From: Christiangramia sediminis
Lineage (GTDB): Bacteria; Bacteroidota; Bacteroidia; Flavobacteriales; Flavobacteriaceae
Direction of reading: 5' to 3'
Length of the DNA stretch: 64,000 nucleotides
Assembly (NCBI RefSeq): GCF_020552705.1
Contig: NZ_JAJBZG010000001.1
Location: 248,001-312,000, forward strand
The notes under the pieces were generated by a model that was not told the DNA's origin, ran no database searches, and saw nothing but the letters and a program-made list of their open reading frames with translations. Positions 32,285-39,776 of this stretch are shown here, one piece after another (within the stretch, counting starts at the first letter, position 1; every line of letters starts with the position of its first letter). The position numbers and the translations under genes were made by a program.

Positions 32285-33457
32285 ATGAATTATATTCTTT
32301 TTGACGGTCCTTCCAGAAATGACCTTTTGCCTTTTACCTTCACTCGTCCAGTTGCAGATATTAGAATAGGGATTTTAACCATTCGTGAAAAATGGGAAAA
32401 GATGTTAGAGGTTACAACATCTACAAAGACTGAAGATTATCTGAGTGGTAAATGGCCATTAGAGCTTGAAGAAGAGAATATATTTATAAATGCCTCATAC
32501 TTACCAACCAAAGATCTAATTGAAAATATTAAATCGTTAAGTGCGAACCAAAAGCTCGTTCTTAATGAAGATATAGTAGCCTATTTTCAGAATGGAGAGA
32601 ATGAGGTTGATCTTTCTGCATTAGAATCCATAACCATAGAAAATGAAATTTTAAAGGTGGCTCATACCTGGGATATATTTTCTAAGAATGGCAAAGCAAT
32701 AGAAATGGATTTTGCTCTTTTGACCAAGGGCAGGAAATCTCAAAGAATTGATGAATCAAATTATATTAAAAATGCTGAAAGTATTTTTATAGAAGAAGGT
32801 GCTGTTGTAGAAAACTGTAGTCTTAATGCGTCTTCAGGACCTATTTATGTTGGTAAGAATGCGACGATCATGGAAGGGTCTTTAATTAGAGGGCCATTAG
32901 CGCTATGTGAAGATGCTACCATAAAACTCGGTGCGAAGATCTATGGTCCAACTACAATTGGACCTTCCTGTAAAGCAGGTGGTGAAATTAATAATTCAGT
33001 ACTTTTCCAAAATAGCAATAAGGGGCATGATGGATTTTTGGGAAATTCGGTATTGGGAGAGTGGTGCAATATAGGTGCAGACTCCAATAATTCCAATCTC
33101 AAAAATAATTATGCCGAGGTTAGAATATGGAATTACAATACAGAGAACTTTGCAAAAACTGGTTTGCAGTTCTGTGGTCTTATCATGGGAGATCATAGTA
33201 AATGTGGTATCAATACAATGTTTAATACCGGTACGGTGGTAGGAGTTAGTGCAAATATCTTTGGAAGCGGGTTCCCCCGAAATTTTATTCCAGGCTTTAG
33301 CTGGGGTGGAAGTGGAGGAACTTCCACTTATAAACTGGACAAGGTTTTTGAAACGGCAGAATTAGTAATGCAGCGAAGGGGAATTGATTTAACAGCAGAA
33401 GATAAGAATATTCTTCAACATGTTTTTGATTATTCTTCAAAATGGAGAAGGGGCTAG
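32285..33457 (+). CDS. GlmU-like putative sugar nucleotidyltransferase/acetyltransferase
   Basis: Protein of 390 residues. The N-terminal half (NYILFDGPSRNDLLPFTFTRPVADIRIGI) matches the shortened nucleotidyltransferase-like domain typical of Bacteroidota GlmU-related proteins; it lacks the full pyrophosphorylase loop GxGTRM. The C-terminal half is a left-handed beta helix with hexapeptide repeats (IYVGKNATIMEGSLIRGPLA, AKIYGPTTIGPSCKAGG). It is therefore probably a sugar-phosphate acetyltransferase or binding protein rather than a complete GlmU. The open frame continues upstream to 32240, but ATG 32285 gives the family-type start. It shares its stop tetranucleotide with the convergent gene. 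Confidence 0.82.
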   Translation: MNYILFDGPSRNDLLPFTFTRPVADIRIGILTIREKWEKMLEVTTSTKTEDYLSGKWPLELEEENIFINASYLPTKDLIENIKSLSANQKLVLNEDIVAYFQNGENEVDLSALESITIENEILKVAHTWDIFSKNGKAIEMDFALLTKGRKSQRIDESNYIKNAESIFIEEGAVVENCSLNASSGPIYVGKNATIMEGSLIRGPLALCEDATIKLGAKIYGPTTIGPSCKAGGEINNSVLFQNSNKGHDGFLGNSVLGEWCNIGADSNNSNLKNNYAEVRIWNYNTENFAKTGLQFCGLIMGDHSKCGINTMFNTGTVVGVSANIFGSGFPRNFIPGFSWGGSGGTSTYKLDKVFETAELVMQRRGIDLTAEDKNILQHVFDYSSKWRRG

Positions 33458-33708
33458 AGAGCAAGGTAGTAAAGGAGCATTCCTAAAAAAATAAAAAGTA
33501 TTGCAGAAATTATAAGTACCCTGTAATGCTTTTTTTTATGCGCTTTAAGTATACTTAGTTGAAAATGTCGAAGATCTTCATCAGTCAATCTGCCTTTTTG
33601 GAGGATACGCTGAAAGCTTGAACCAGCACTTATGGATTCACTGGTTGGACTATTGTGGTTGCTGGCTTTTTGGTCAAGCCCGGTGCGATTTGCACTCCCA
33701 AAATTCAT
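33454..33708 (-). CDS. Small C-terminally anchored membrane protein, 84 aa
   Basis: Protein of 84 residues with a polar, Ser/Asn-rich N-terminal half, a helical segment (SFQRILQKGRLTDEDLRHFQL) and one C-terminal membrane helix (VLIISAILFIFLGMLLYYLAL), so it is tail-anchored with the N-terminus in the cytoplasm. No family recognised. It ends in the tetranucleotide CTAG that also forms the stop of the convergent GlmU-like gene. Its own upstream region lies before mtaB and carries no clear promoter. Confidence 0.65.
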   Translation of the reverse strand: MNFGSANRTGLDQKASNHNSPTSESISAGSSFQRILQKGRLTDEDLRHFQLSILKAHKKKHYRVLIISAILFIFLGMLLYYLAL

Positions 33709-33827
33709 AGCTTTATTATTGAAATAACTTTCTAAAGATAGTGAAAATTGTCTTATTTTAAATTACTATAATCAGCATCCTTTCTATTACTGTTGGAGTA
33801 TCATTTTACAGAAACATTTTTAGTTGG

Positions 33828-33835
33828 TATCTTTG
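33828..33835 (+). promoter_or_regulatory. -7 element for mtaB
   Basis: TATCTTTG, exact TAnnTTTG, 38 bp before the mtaB ATG. No TTG at the expected -33 distance. Confidence 0.4.
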
Positions 33836-33872
33836 CAGCCCCATTTGCGTGTTGGGTATTAAAAGATAGTAT

Positions 33873-35204
33873 ATGGAAGCTAAGAAAGTCGCATTTTATA
33901 CATTGGGTTGTAAGCTGAATTTTTCAGAAACCTCCACCATTGCAAGATCCTTTGAGAATGAAGGATTCAAGCGTGTAGACTTTTCAGAAAAAGCTGATAT
34001 TTATGTGATTAATACCTGTTCAGTAACCGAAAATGCAGACAAAAGATTTAAGACTATAGTTAAGCACGCCCAAAAAGCAAACGAGAATGCTTTTTTAATC
34101 GCTGTGGGGTGTTATGCTCAGTTAAAACCGGAAGAACTTGCCGCGGTAGATGGGGTAGACCTGGTTTTGGGAGCGACCGAGAAATTTAAGATCACAGATT
34201 ATTTAAATGATCTTAGCAAAAATGATTTTGGGGAAGTTCATTCCTGTGAAATCAATGAAGCCGATTTTTACGTGGGATCTTACTCTATCGGGGATAGAAC
34301 CAGGGCTTTTTTAAAGGTTCAGGATGGCTGCGATTATAAGTGTACCTATTGTACTATTCCATTGGCCAGGGGGATTTCAAGAAGTGATAAGCTGGAGAAT
34401 GTTCTAACTAATGCTTCGGAAATTTCTGAACAGGGAATAAAAGAGATCGTTCTAACCGGGGTTAATATCGGTGATTATGGAAAAGGAGAATTCGGAAACA
34501 AGAAACATGAACATACTTTTCTTGACCTGGTAAAGGCATTGGATGAAGTTGATGGAATTGAGAGACTTAGAATTTCATCCATTGAACCCAATCTGCTTAA
34601 AAATGAAACAATAGATTTTGTTTCTGAAAGCCGAAGCTTTGTTCCCCATTTTCACATTCCATTACAGAGCGGGAGTGATAGAATTCTTAAACTGATGCGC
34701 CGCCGGTATATGAGTGACCTGTATGTGGATAGAGTGAAAAGAATAAGAAAGGTAATGCCTCATGCCTGTATAGGAGTGGATGTTATTGTAGGTTTCCCTG
34801 GTGAAACTGAAGATCATTTCCTTGAAACTTATAATTTTCTGAATGAATTGGATATTTCTTACCTGCATGTTTTCACCTATTCAGAGCGGGATAATACTCC
34901 TGCAGCAGAAATGAAAGATGTTGTTCCTTTAAAAGTGAGAAAGAAAAGAAGTAAAATGTTGAGAGGTCTTTCAGCAAAGAAAAGACGCGCATTTTATGAA
35001 AGTCAGTTAGGAAATACCGGGACGGTTCTTTTTGAAGGGGAAAATAAGGAAGGTTATATTCACGGGTTTACGGAGAATTACGTAAAAGTAAAAGCTCCCT
35101 GGAATCCAACTAAAGTAAATACCCTTCAGAAAATTAAATTAACTGAAATTGATGAAGATGGCCTGGTACGATTTGAGGAAATACCAGAAGCCGTGGCTGT
35201 TTAA
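33873..35204 (+). CDS. mtaB: tRNA t6A37 methylthiotransferase MtaB
   Basis: Radical SAM methylthiotransferase of 443 residues that converts t6A37 of ANN-decoding tRNAs to ms2t6A. The N-terminal UPF0004 domain holds the cysteines of the auxiliary iron-sulfur cluster (Cys13 in LGCKLN, Cys49 in NTCSV, Cys80 in VGCYA). The radical SAM cluster is CDYKCTYC (Cys153, Cys157, Cys160). A TRAM-like C-terminal domain (GNTGTVLFEGENKEGYIHG) follows. Bacteria with separate MiaB have this paralogue; the LNFSETS start fits MtaB rather than MiaB or RimO. Shares TTAA stop overlap with the next gene. Confidence 0.95.
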   Translation: MEAKKVAFYTLGCKLNFSETSTIARSFENEGFKRVDFSEKADIYVINTCSVTENADKRFKTIVKHAQKANENAFLIAVGCYAQLKPEELAAVDGVDLVLGATEKFKITDYLNDLSKNDFGEVHSCEINEADFYVGSYSIGDRTRAFLKVQDGCDYKCTYCTIPLARGISRSDKLENVLTNASEISEQGIKEIVLTGVNIGDYGKGEFGNKKHEHTFLDLVKALDEVDGIERLRISSIEPNLLKNETIDFVSESRSFVPHFHIPLQSGSDRILKLMRRRYMSDLYVDRVKRIRKVMPHACIGVDVIVGFPGETEDHFLETYNFLNELDISYLHVFTYSERDNTPAAEMKDVVPLKVRKKRSKMLRGLSAKKRRAFYESQLGNTGTVLFEGENKEGYIHGFTENYVKVKAPWNPTKVNTLQKIKLTEIDEDGLVRFEEIPEAVAV

Positions 35205-35500
35205 ATATTAATTCCTACAGGTAAAAGGTCCTTGTATTTTCTTCGGTTTTTTCTAATAAAACCTGCGATTTCAGGACTTGTAGGGACTACACGTGTATTT
35301 CTTTCTTTTATTTCAGCAAGAACAGCTATGATGAAATCTTCCTGCCGGTCCTCAGAATTTTCAGGCATTCTTAATTTGGTTAGAAAAATTTTTCTTTCCT
35401 GTTGTGAATACTCTATAGTTGCAAGTTCATTGTTGATCTGCGTTTCAAACTGCCTAAGAAACTCATTGTCTGTAATTACTAAACCTTCTTCCTCGTTCAT
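35201..35500 (-). CDS. Hypothetical protein, 99 aa
   Basis: Soluble, charged, mostly helical protein of 99 residues (DNEFLRQFETQINNELATIEYSQQERKIF, then a helix with DRQEDFIIAVLAEIKERN). No signal peptide or membrane segment, no domain recognised. It ends in TTAA shared with the stop of mtaB and starts 10 bp after the pirin gene, so it is probably cotranscribed with pirin. Confidence 0.6.
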   Translation of the reverse strand: MNEEEGLVITDNEFLRQFETQINNELATIEYSQQERKIFLTKLRMPENSEDRQEDFIIAVLAEIKERNTRVVPTSPEIAGFIRKNRRKYKDLLPVGINI

Positions 35501-35510
35501 ACTGGTAAAT

Positions 35511-36224
35511 TTAATTCATAGGCACTTCTATTAGAAGAACCTTAGATGGGTTTTTAAACTCCAGGGATAGACTGGAAGTATTCCAGATCCCTACAGCGTC
35601 TCGTTTTTTAAGTATAGTTCCTTCAACTTCTGCATCACCTTCAATTAAAAAAACATAGACTCCATTACTTTCACTCTTCAGGTTATAATCAATTTTCCTG
35701 CCAGCCTGAAAATCACCAAGATGCAAATAAGCTTGCTGGTTTATATAAAGCGAATCTTTAGACTGATCAGATTTTGGAGAAACCACGTTAATGAGTTGAT
35801 TTGGTTGCATTAATTCTGAAAAATCTTTCTGATCGTATCTGGGCTCAAGCCCATCTTTCTCCGGAAAGATCCATATTTGAAGCATATTCAGTTCATCTTG
35901 AGAAGAATTGAATTCACTATGTTCAACACCCGTTCCTGCACTCATTACCTGTACTTCCCCCGCCTCAATAACGGCAGTATGATCCATAGAATCTTTATGC
36001 CTGATTTCTCCTTTTAAGGGGATAGAAATGATCTCCATATTTTTATGCGGGTGAGTTCCAAAACCCATCCCTGCTTTTACATAATCATCATTAAGCACTC
36101 TTAAGAGCCCGAACTGTACTTTGCTGGGATCAAAAAAATTAGCAAAACTGAAAGAGTGATTAGCTTTAAGCCAGCCGTGATTTGCAGTACCCCGTGAATT
36201 TGCGGGATGTATTACTTTCTCCAT
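35511..36224 (-). CDS. Pirin family protein
   Basis: Bicupin protein of about 237 residues. The pirin signature is complete: HGWLKANHSFSFANFF, then LRVLNDDYVKAGMGFGTHPHKNMEII, with the metal ligands in THPHKNME, and the later GTGVEHSEFNSS. Some pirins act as quercetinase or as redox regulators; the natural substrate is unknown. The open frame runs further upstream to 36302, but the ATG at 36224 gives MEKVIHPANSRG, the usual start. Starts 100 bp from the divergent hydrolase gene. Confidence 0.92.
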   Translation of the reverse strand: MEKVIHPANSRGTANHGWLKANHSFSFANFFDPSKVQFGLLRVLNDDYVKAGMGFGTHPHKNMEIISIPLKGEIRHKDSMDHTAVIEAGEVQVMSAGTGVEHSEFNSSQDELNMLQIWIFPEKDGLEPRYDQKDFSELMQPNQLINVVSPKSDQSKDSLYINQQAYLHLGDFQAGRKIDYNLKSESNGVYVFLIEGDAEVEGTILKKRDAVGIWNTSSLSLEFKNPSKVLLIEVPMN

Positions 36225-36324
36225 TATTTGTGGTTCGTAAATTTGAAAGTCAAGTATTAAGCAGTAATTTTGATAGTTAAATTTACAACTTAATGGGAGC
36301 ATTCTTTGTTATATACATGTTAAA

Positions 36325-37032
36325 ATGAAACAGGAGCATAAGATTACTCATGTATATTTGATGCCAGGCATGGCAGCCGATTCAGCTATTTTTGAACATG
36401 TGCTTTTGCCAGAAGATAGATTTGAAGTTCATCTCTTAGAGTGGGAAATGCCTGAACCTGAAGAAAGTCTTAAGGAATATGCAAAAAGGATGATAAAATA
36501 TATTCATCATGAGGATATAGCTCTTATTGGTGTTTCTTTTGGCGGGGTAATTGTACAGGAAATGGCGAAGTTCCTTGATCTAAACAGGCTTATTATCATT
36601 TCAAGTGTAAAATGTTCTGATGAATTGCCACCAAGGATGAAATTTGCTTCTAAAACAGGTCTTTTTAAGATGATTCCTACAGGCCTGGCAACCTATGTAG
36701 ATCATTTTGAAAAATTTGCCTTTGGTGATTTTTTGAAGAAAAGAGCTAAGTTGTATAAGCAATATATTTCTATTACAGATAAGAAGTATCTGGATTGGGC
36801 CATTAAGAACATGGTAAACTGGAGATGCGATAAACCTGACGAAAAAGTAATTCATATTCATGGAGACAGGGATGAAGTATTTCCTATCAAGAATATTAAG
36901 AATGCTATTGTGGTTAAGGGAGGAACTCATATCATGATCATTAACAGGTTTAGATGGTTCAATGAGAATTTACCAGAATTGATCCTTTCAGGAAAATTGA
37001 AAAATAAAAAGAAGAACGAAAAAGTTAATTAA
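36325..37032 (+). CDS. Alpha/beta hydrolase
   Basis: Hydrolase of 235 residues. The nucleophile elbow is IGVSFGGVIVQE with Ser as nucleophile near residue 74; GDRDEVFPI carries the likely acid and GGTHIMII the catalytic His near the end. N-terminal segment YLMPGMAADSAIFEHV holds the oxyanion region. No lid domain is visible, so it is a small esterase-like enzyme with unknown substrate. The lytic transglycosylase gene begins 6 bp downstream, which suggests an operon. Confidence 0.88.
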   Translation: MKQEHKITHVYLMPGMAADSAIFEHVLLPEDRFEVHLLEWEMPEPEESLKEYAKRMIKYIHHEDIALIGVSFGGVIVQEMAKFLDLNRLIIISSVKCSDELPPRMKFASKTGLFKMIPTGLATYVDHFEKFAFGDFLKKRAKLYKQYISITDKKYLDWAIKNMVNWRCDKPDEKVIHIHGDRDEVFPIKNIKNAIVVKGGTHIMIINRFRWFNENLPELILSGKLKNKKKNEKVN

Positions 37033-37038
37033 AGAGCT

Positions 37039-37995
37039 ATGAAGATATTAAAGAACGCGTTGCTGATTGTGGGATTGTTTACTGTATGTGCGGTGAGTAT
37101 CAATGCTGTTCAACAGGAAGAAAGCAATTCTGTAGAAAATGAGAAAATTGAAAATAAAACTTCAAATAAGAGTGTGGCAGATTCTTATAGAATAGAATCT
37201 TTACCTATGCCCGAAAATTTAGAGTTTGCCGGGGAAGGAGTGCCTTTAGAAGATCCGGACGTCTTTGAAAGAATGGATCGTGAACTTTTGGTTAATACCT
37301 ATTGGCAATCTAATGCCTTGCTGCTCATTAAAAGAGCTAATAAATATTTTCCGGTTATAGAGCCTATTCTAAAAGAAGAAGGAATTCCAGATGATTTTAA
37401 ATATCTGGCGGTTATAGAAAGTGGATTAACCCAGGCGGTTTCACCTGCCAGTGCAGTTGGTTTCTGGCAAATTCTGGAAGGAACAGGGAAAGAATATGGA
37501 TTAGAGATCAATGATAATGTGGATGAGCGTTATCATATTGAAAAATCAACCCGGGTTGCAGCAGATTATCTTAAAAAAGCAAAAGAGCGATTTGGATCCT
37601 GGACGCTAGCAGCAGCTTCTTATAATGCTGGTCAATACGGCGTGGATAAACAATTGGAGAGACAAAAGGTGGGTGATTATTATGATCTTTTACTAGGTGA
37701 GGAAACCGGTAGATATGTATTTAGAATTCTTGCGCTAAAAGAGATCATGACCAATCCTAAGAAGTATGGTTTCAGTTTTAATGAAAGTGATCTATACAAG
37801 CATATTCCCGTAGAAAAAGTAAAAGTGGATACGGTGGTGAAAGATTTTCCCGATTTTGCGGAAAATTTTGGCATCAATTACAAGATATTAAAAGTTCATA
37901 ATCCATGGTTAAGAGATGATCATCTTAAAAATGCCTCACGAAAAACATATTATATAGATATTCCCGAGGAAGGAAATTATCCTGAAGTGAAATAG
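37039..37995 (+). CDS. Lytic murein transglycosylase (SLT domain, MltD-like)
   Basis: Exported peptidoglycan-cleaving enzyme of 318 residues. N-terminal signal (LIVGLFTVCAVSINAV), a polar region, then the SLT domain: catalytic Glu in AVIESGLTQAVSPASAVGFWQI, and AAASYNAGQYGVDK near residue 195. The domain order fits MltD-type enzymes, but no LysM repeats follow; the C-terminal 60 residues end with a segment that looks like a degraded LysM-adjacent linker. It remodels the cell wall in the periplasm. Six bp separate its end from the convergent thioredoxin-like gene. Confidence 0.92.
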   Translation: MKILKNALLIVGLFTVCAVSINAVQQEESNSVENEKIENKTSNKSVADSYRIESLPMPENLEFAGEGVPLEDPDVFERMDRELLVNTYWQSNALLLIKRANKYFPVIEPILKEEGIPDDFKYLAVIESGLTQAVSPASAVGFWQILEGTGKEYGLEINDNVDERYHIEKSTRVAADYLKKAKERFGSWTLAAASYNAGQYGVDKQLERQKVGDYYDLLLGEETGRYVFRILALKEIMTNPKKYGFSFNESDLYKHIPVEKVKVDTVVKDFPDFAENFGINYKILKVHNPWLRDDHLKNASRKTYYIDIPEEGNYPEVK

Positions 37996-38001
37996 CAGAA
38001 A

Positions 38002-38706
38002 TTATTCCACCTGGATATTATCGGCATAAACTTCCTCGTATTCATTTACGAGGTTTTGTGAAATTGAAGTTTCCAATGCGATGTAGTTTTCGCGGTAAGC
38101 TGTTTCTTCATCGGTTTGCATTGGAGGAAATACGCTTCTTCTAATATCTGTGATTCTTTTATCCTTATCCAAAAGGAAACAGGTGGGAAGACCTAGAGAG
38201 TGCTTGAGTTGTTTTACTACATAAGCTCCCTTATTCTTGGACTCGTCAACATAAACGATAGAAATATTTGAAGAAAACTTTTCAGCAAGCTTTTTCACTT
38301 TATCTTTTTTATCCCAGAATAAAACCACAAAATCTATTTTATCCTTATACTCAGATGCCAGTTCATTAATTGCAGGAACCTCACCTTTGCTAGGTATACA
38401 CCAGGATGCGTAAGTGATTAGAAAGACCGGTTTTTTATAATCGTAAAGATTGACCTCTTTCTTTTTAAGACTCTGGAATTTAAAATCATCCATATAGGAA
38501 CCTTCTAAATGATCACTGGTAAAGTTCTCAAATAGTTCCTTAGCCTTATCATAATCCTTAAAACGGTATGCGAGGTCTGCTTTTCGGTTGTAATCTGAAA
38601 GATGCATGTAGAGCTCCTGTGAGAAAAAGCTTTTCTCCTGCAAGTCTTCTTGCTGGGAAAATACTGTAGGACCAATAAATAGAAAAACCAGTAATAGTTT
38701 TTTCAT
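38002..38706 (-). CDS. TlpA-like thioredoxin-fold exported protein with CxxS motif
   Basis: Protein of 234 residues with a signal peptide (LLLVFLFIGPTVFSQ) followed by a helical segment and a thioredoxin fold in the second half. The active-site loop reads YASWCIPSKGEVPAINEL: the second cysteine of the usual CxxC is a serine, so a normal dithiol exchange is not possible. LGLPTCFLLDKDKR has the cis-Pro loop with an additional Cys. It may bind or trap substrate thiols, or act as a monothiol enzyme. ATG 38706 is chosen because it starts the signal; the frame is open to 38733. Confidence 0.82.
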   Translation of the reverse strand: MKKLLLVFLFIGPTVFSQQEDLQEKSFFSQELYMHLSDYNRKADLAYRFKDYDKAKELFENFTSDHLEGSYMDDFKFQSLKKKEVNLYDYKKPVFLITYASWCIPSKGEVPAINELASEYKDKIDFVVLFWDKKDKVKKLAEKFSSNISIVYVDESKNKGAYVVKQLKHSLGLPTCFLLDKDKRITDIRRSVFPPMQTDEETAYRENYIALETSISQNLVNEYEEVYADNIQVE

Positions 38707-38831
38707 GCAACTTGTGGGGCTTGTTTGCCGCAAAAGTATGTCAGGAAAGACTTACATGGAAAATTTATCGTTGAAGTACCTGTAAATTAGTTAAAAGAAA
38801 AATTGTTCTTAAAATGTTAATAACTACAAGA

Positions 38832-39347
38832 TTAGATTTTCTTCATCTGCTCTTTCATCATTCTAATCTGATCGTTCATCATTCCATGCTTATCAAGCTT
38901 TTTAGCTTCATTAAGCAGCATTGTTGCTTCTCTCTTTCTTCTTTTGGTCATAGCGATCCCGGCCAGGTTTAATTTGGCCATCGCAAGATCATGATCCATG
39001 GAAAGACCTAATTTAAGGGCGCGTTTGAAGAACTTTTCAGCCTGGGTCATATTGGTCTGGGAAACCATGAGTCCGTGAAGGTACCAGTAATAACCTTGTT
39101 GCTTTTTAACCAGCGCTTTTTCAGGGTCTTTAATCCTGTCCAGCCATTTCTTTGCTCCGGGAAAGTCCTGCTTTCTAAGTCTAAGAAAAGCTAAAAGGAT
39201 CATTTCATTTTTAAAATAAAGGAATATAAAAATTCCGGAAAGTAGAAGTAAAAATATTCCATTCCCTATATTACCCTCTATAAACTGCCATATCGCTGCT
39301 GCAATGATTAAACCGGCTATAACTAATTTGATATTTTTATTGAACAT
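38832..39347 (-). CDS. Membrane-anchored TPR-like protein
   Basis: Protein of 171 residues: two N-terminal membrane helices (LVIAGLIIAAAIWQFIEG, GIFLLLLSGIFIFLYF) and a cytoplasmic or periplasmic helical domain with tetratricopeptide-like pairs (FPGAKKWLDRIKDPEKALVK, AEKFFKRALKLGLSMDHDLA, ATMLLNEAKKLDKHG). This suggests protein-protein scaffolding. No specific family name. It stands on its own next to the divergent rpmH gene. Confidence 0.78.
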   Translation of the reverse strand: MFNKNIKLVIAGLIIAAAIWQFIEGNIGNGIFLLLLSGIFIFLYFKNEMILLAFLRLRKQDFPGAKKWLDRIKDPEKALVKKQQGYYWYLHGLMVSQTNMTQAEKFFKRALKLGLSMDHDLAMAKLNLAGIAMTKRRKREATMLLNEAKKLDKHGMMNDQIRMMKEQMKKI

Positions 39348-39413
39348 CTTGTATCTTCATTTTTCCAGGCGGCAAAGGTAATAAAAACAATTAGAAATTA
39401 TTTTAAATTAGTA

Positions 39414-39444
39414 TTTGCAGTACTTAAAAAGCTTTGTATATTTG
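39414..39444 (+). promoter_or_regulatory. Strong promoter of rpmH
   Basis: TTTG (39414-39417), 19 bp, TATATTTG (39437-39444): an ideal Bacteroidota promoter with both elements and spacing correct, as expected for a ribosomal protein gene. Leader about 50 nt. Confidence 0.8.
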
Positions 39445-39499
39445 CACGCAGTTTTAAAGACAGACAAAACGAATTTACAGAAGATAAAAGATATTCACA

Positions 39500-39658
39500 A
39501 TGAAAAGAACGTTTCAACCATCTAAGAGGAAAAGAAAAAATAAGCACGGCTTTAGGGAGCGTATGGCAAGTGCAAACGGAAGAAAAGTCCTTGCACGAAG
39601 AAGAGCAAAGGGCAGAAAGAAATTATCTGTATCTTCTGAAAACAGACACAAACATTAA
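39500..39658 (+). CDS. rpmH: 50S ribosomal protein L34
   Basis: Short gene read directly: ATG at 39500, TAA ending at 39658, 52 residues. The translation begins [20 protein letters not shown] and contains the L34 signature ([37 protein letters not shown]) with the usual extra basic tail. It is a structural protein of the large ribosomal subunit. In most bacteria rpmH is next to rnpA and dnaA; here its neighbours are a TPR-like gene and carB, so the usual gene order is lost. Confidence 0.97.
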
Positions 39659-39681
39659 TGATTTCCATTAATTGAAATAAT

Positions 39682-39716
39682 AAAGGTGTTACTTTTTGAG
39701 TAACGCCTTTTTTTAT
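39682..39716 (+). terminator. Terminator after rpmH
   Basis: Stem AAAGGTGTTAC / GTAACGCCTTT (one G-T pair) with a T run. The longer open frame upstream of carB runs through this hairpin, which argues against that start. Confidence 0.85.
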
Positions 39717-39776
39717 ACCCAAACGCTTCTTAATTTTACCGCGAACACAACTTTAAAGCGAATACAACACATTATC

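Noticed and set aside
39696-39776. Upstream extension of carB by 27 codons
   Set aside because: It runs through the rpmH terminator hairpin and the added residues do not resemble the family; ATG 39777 is the normal start.
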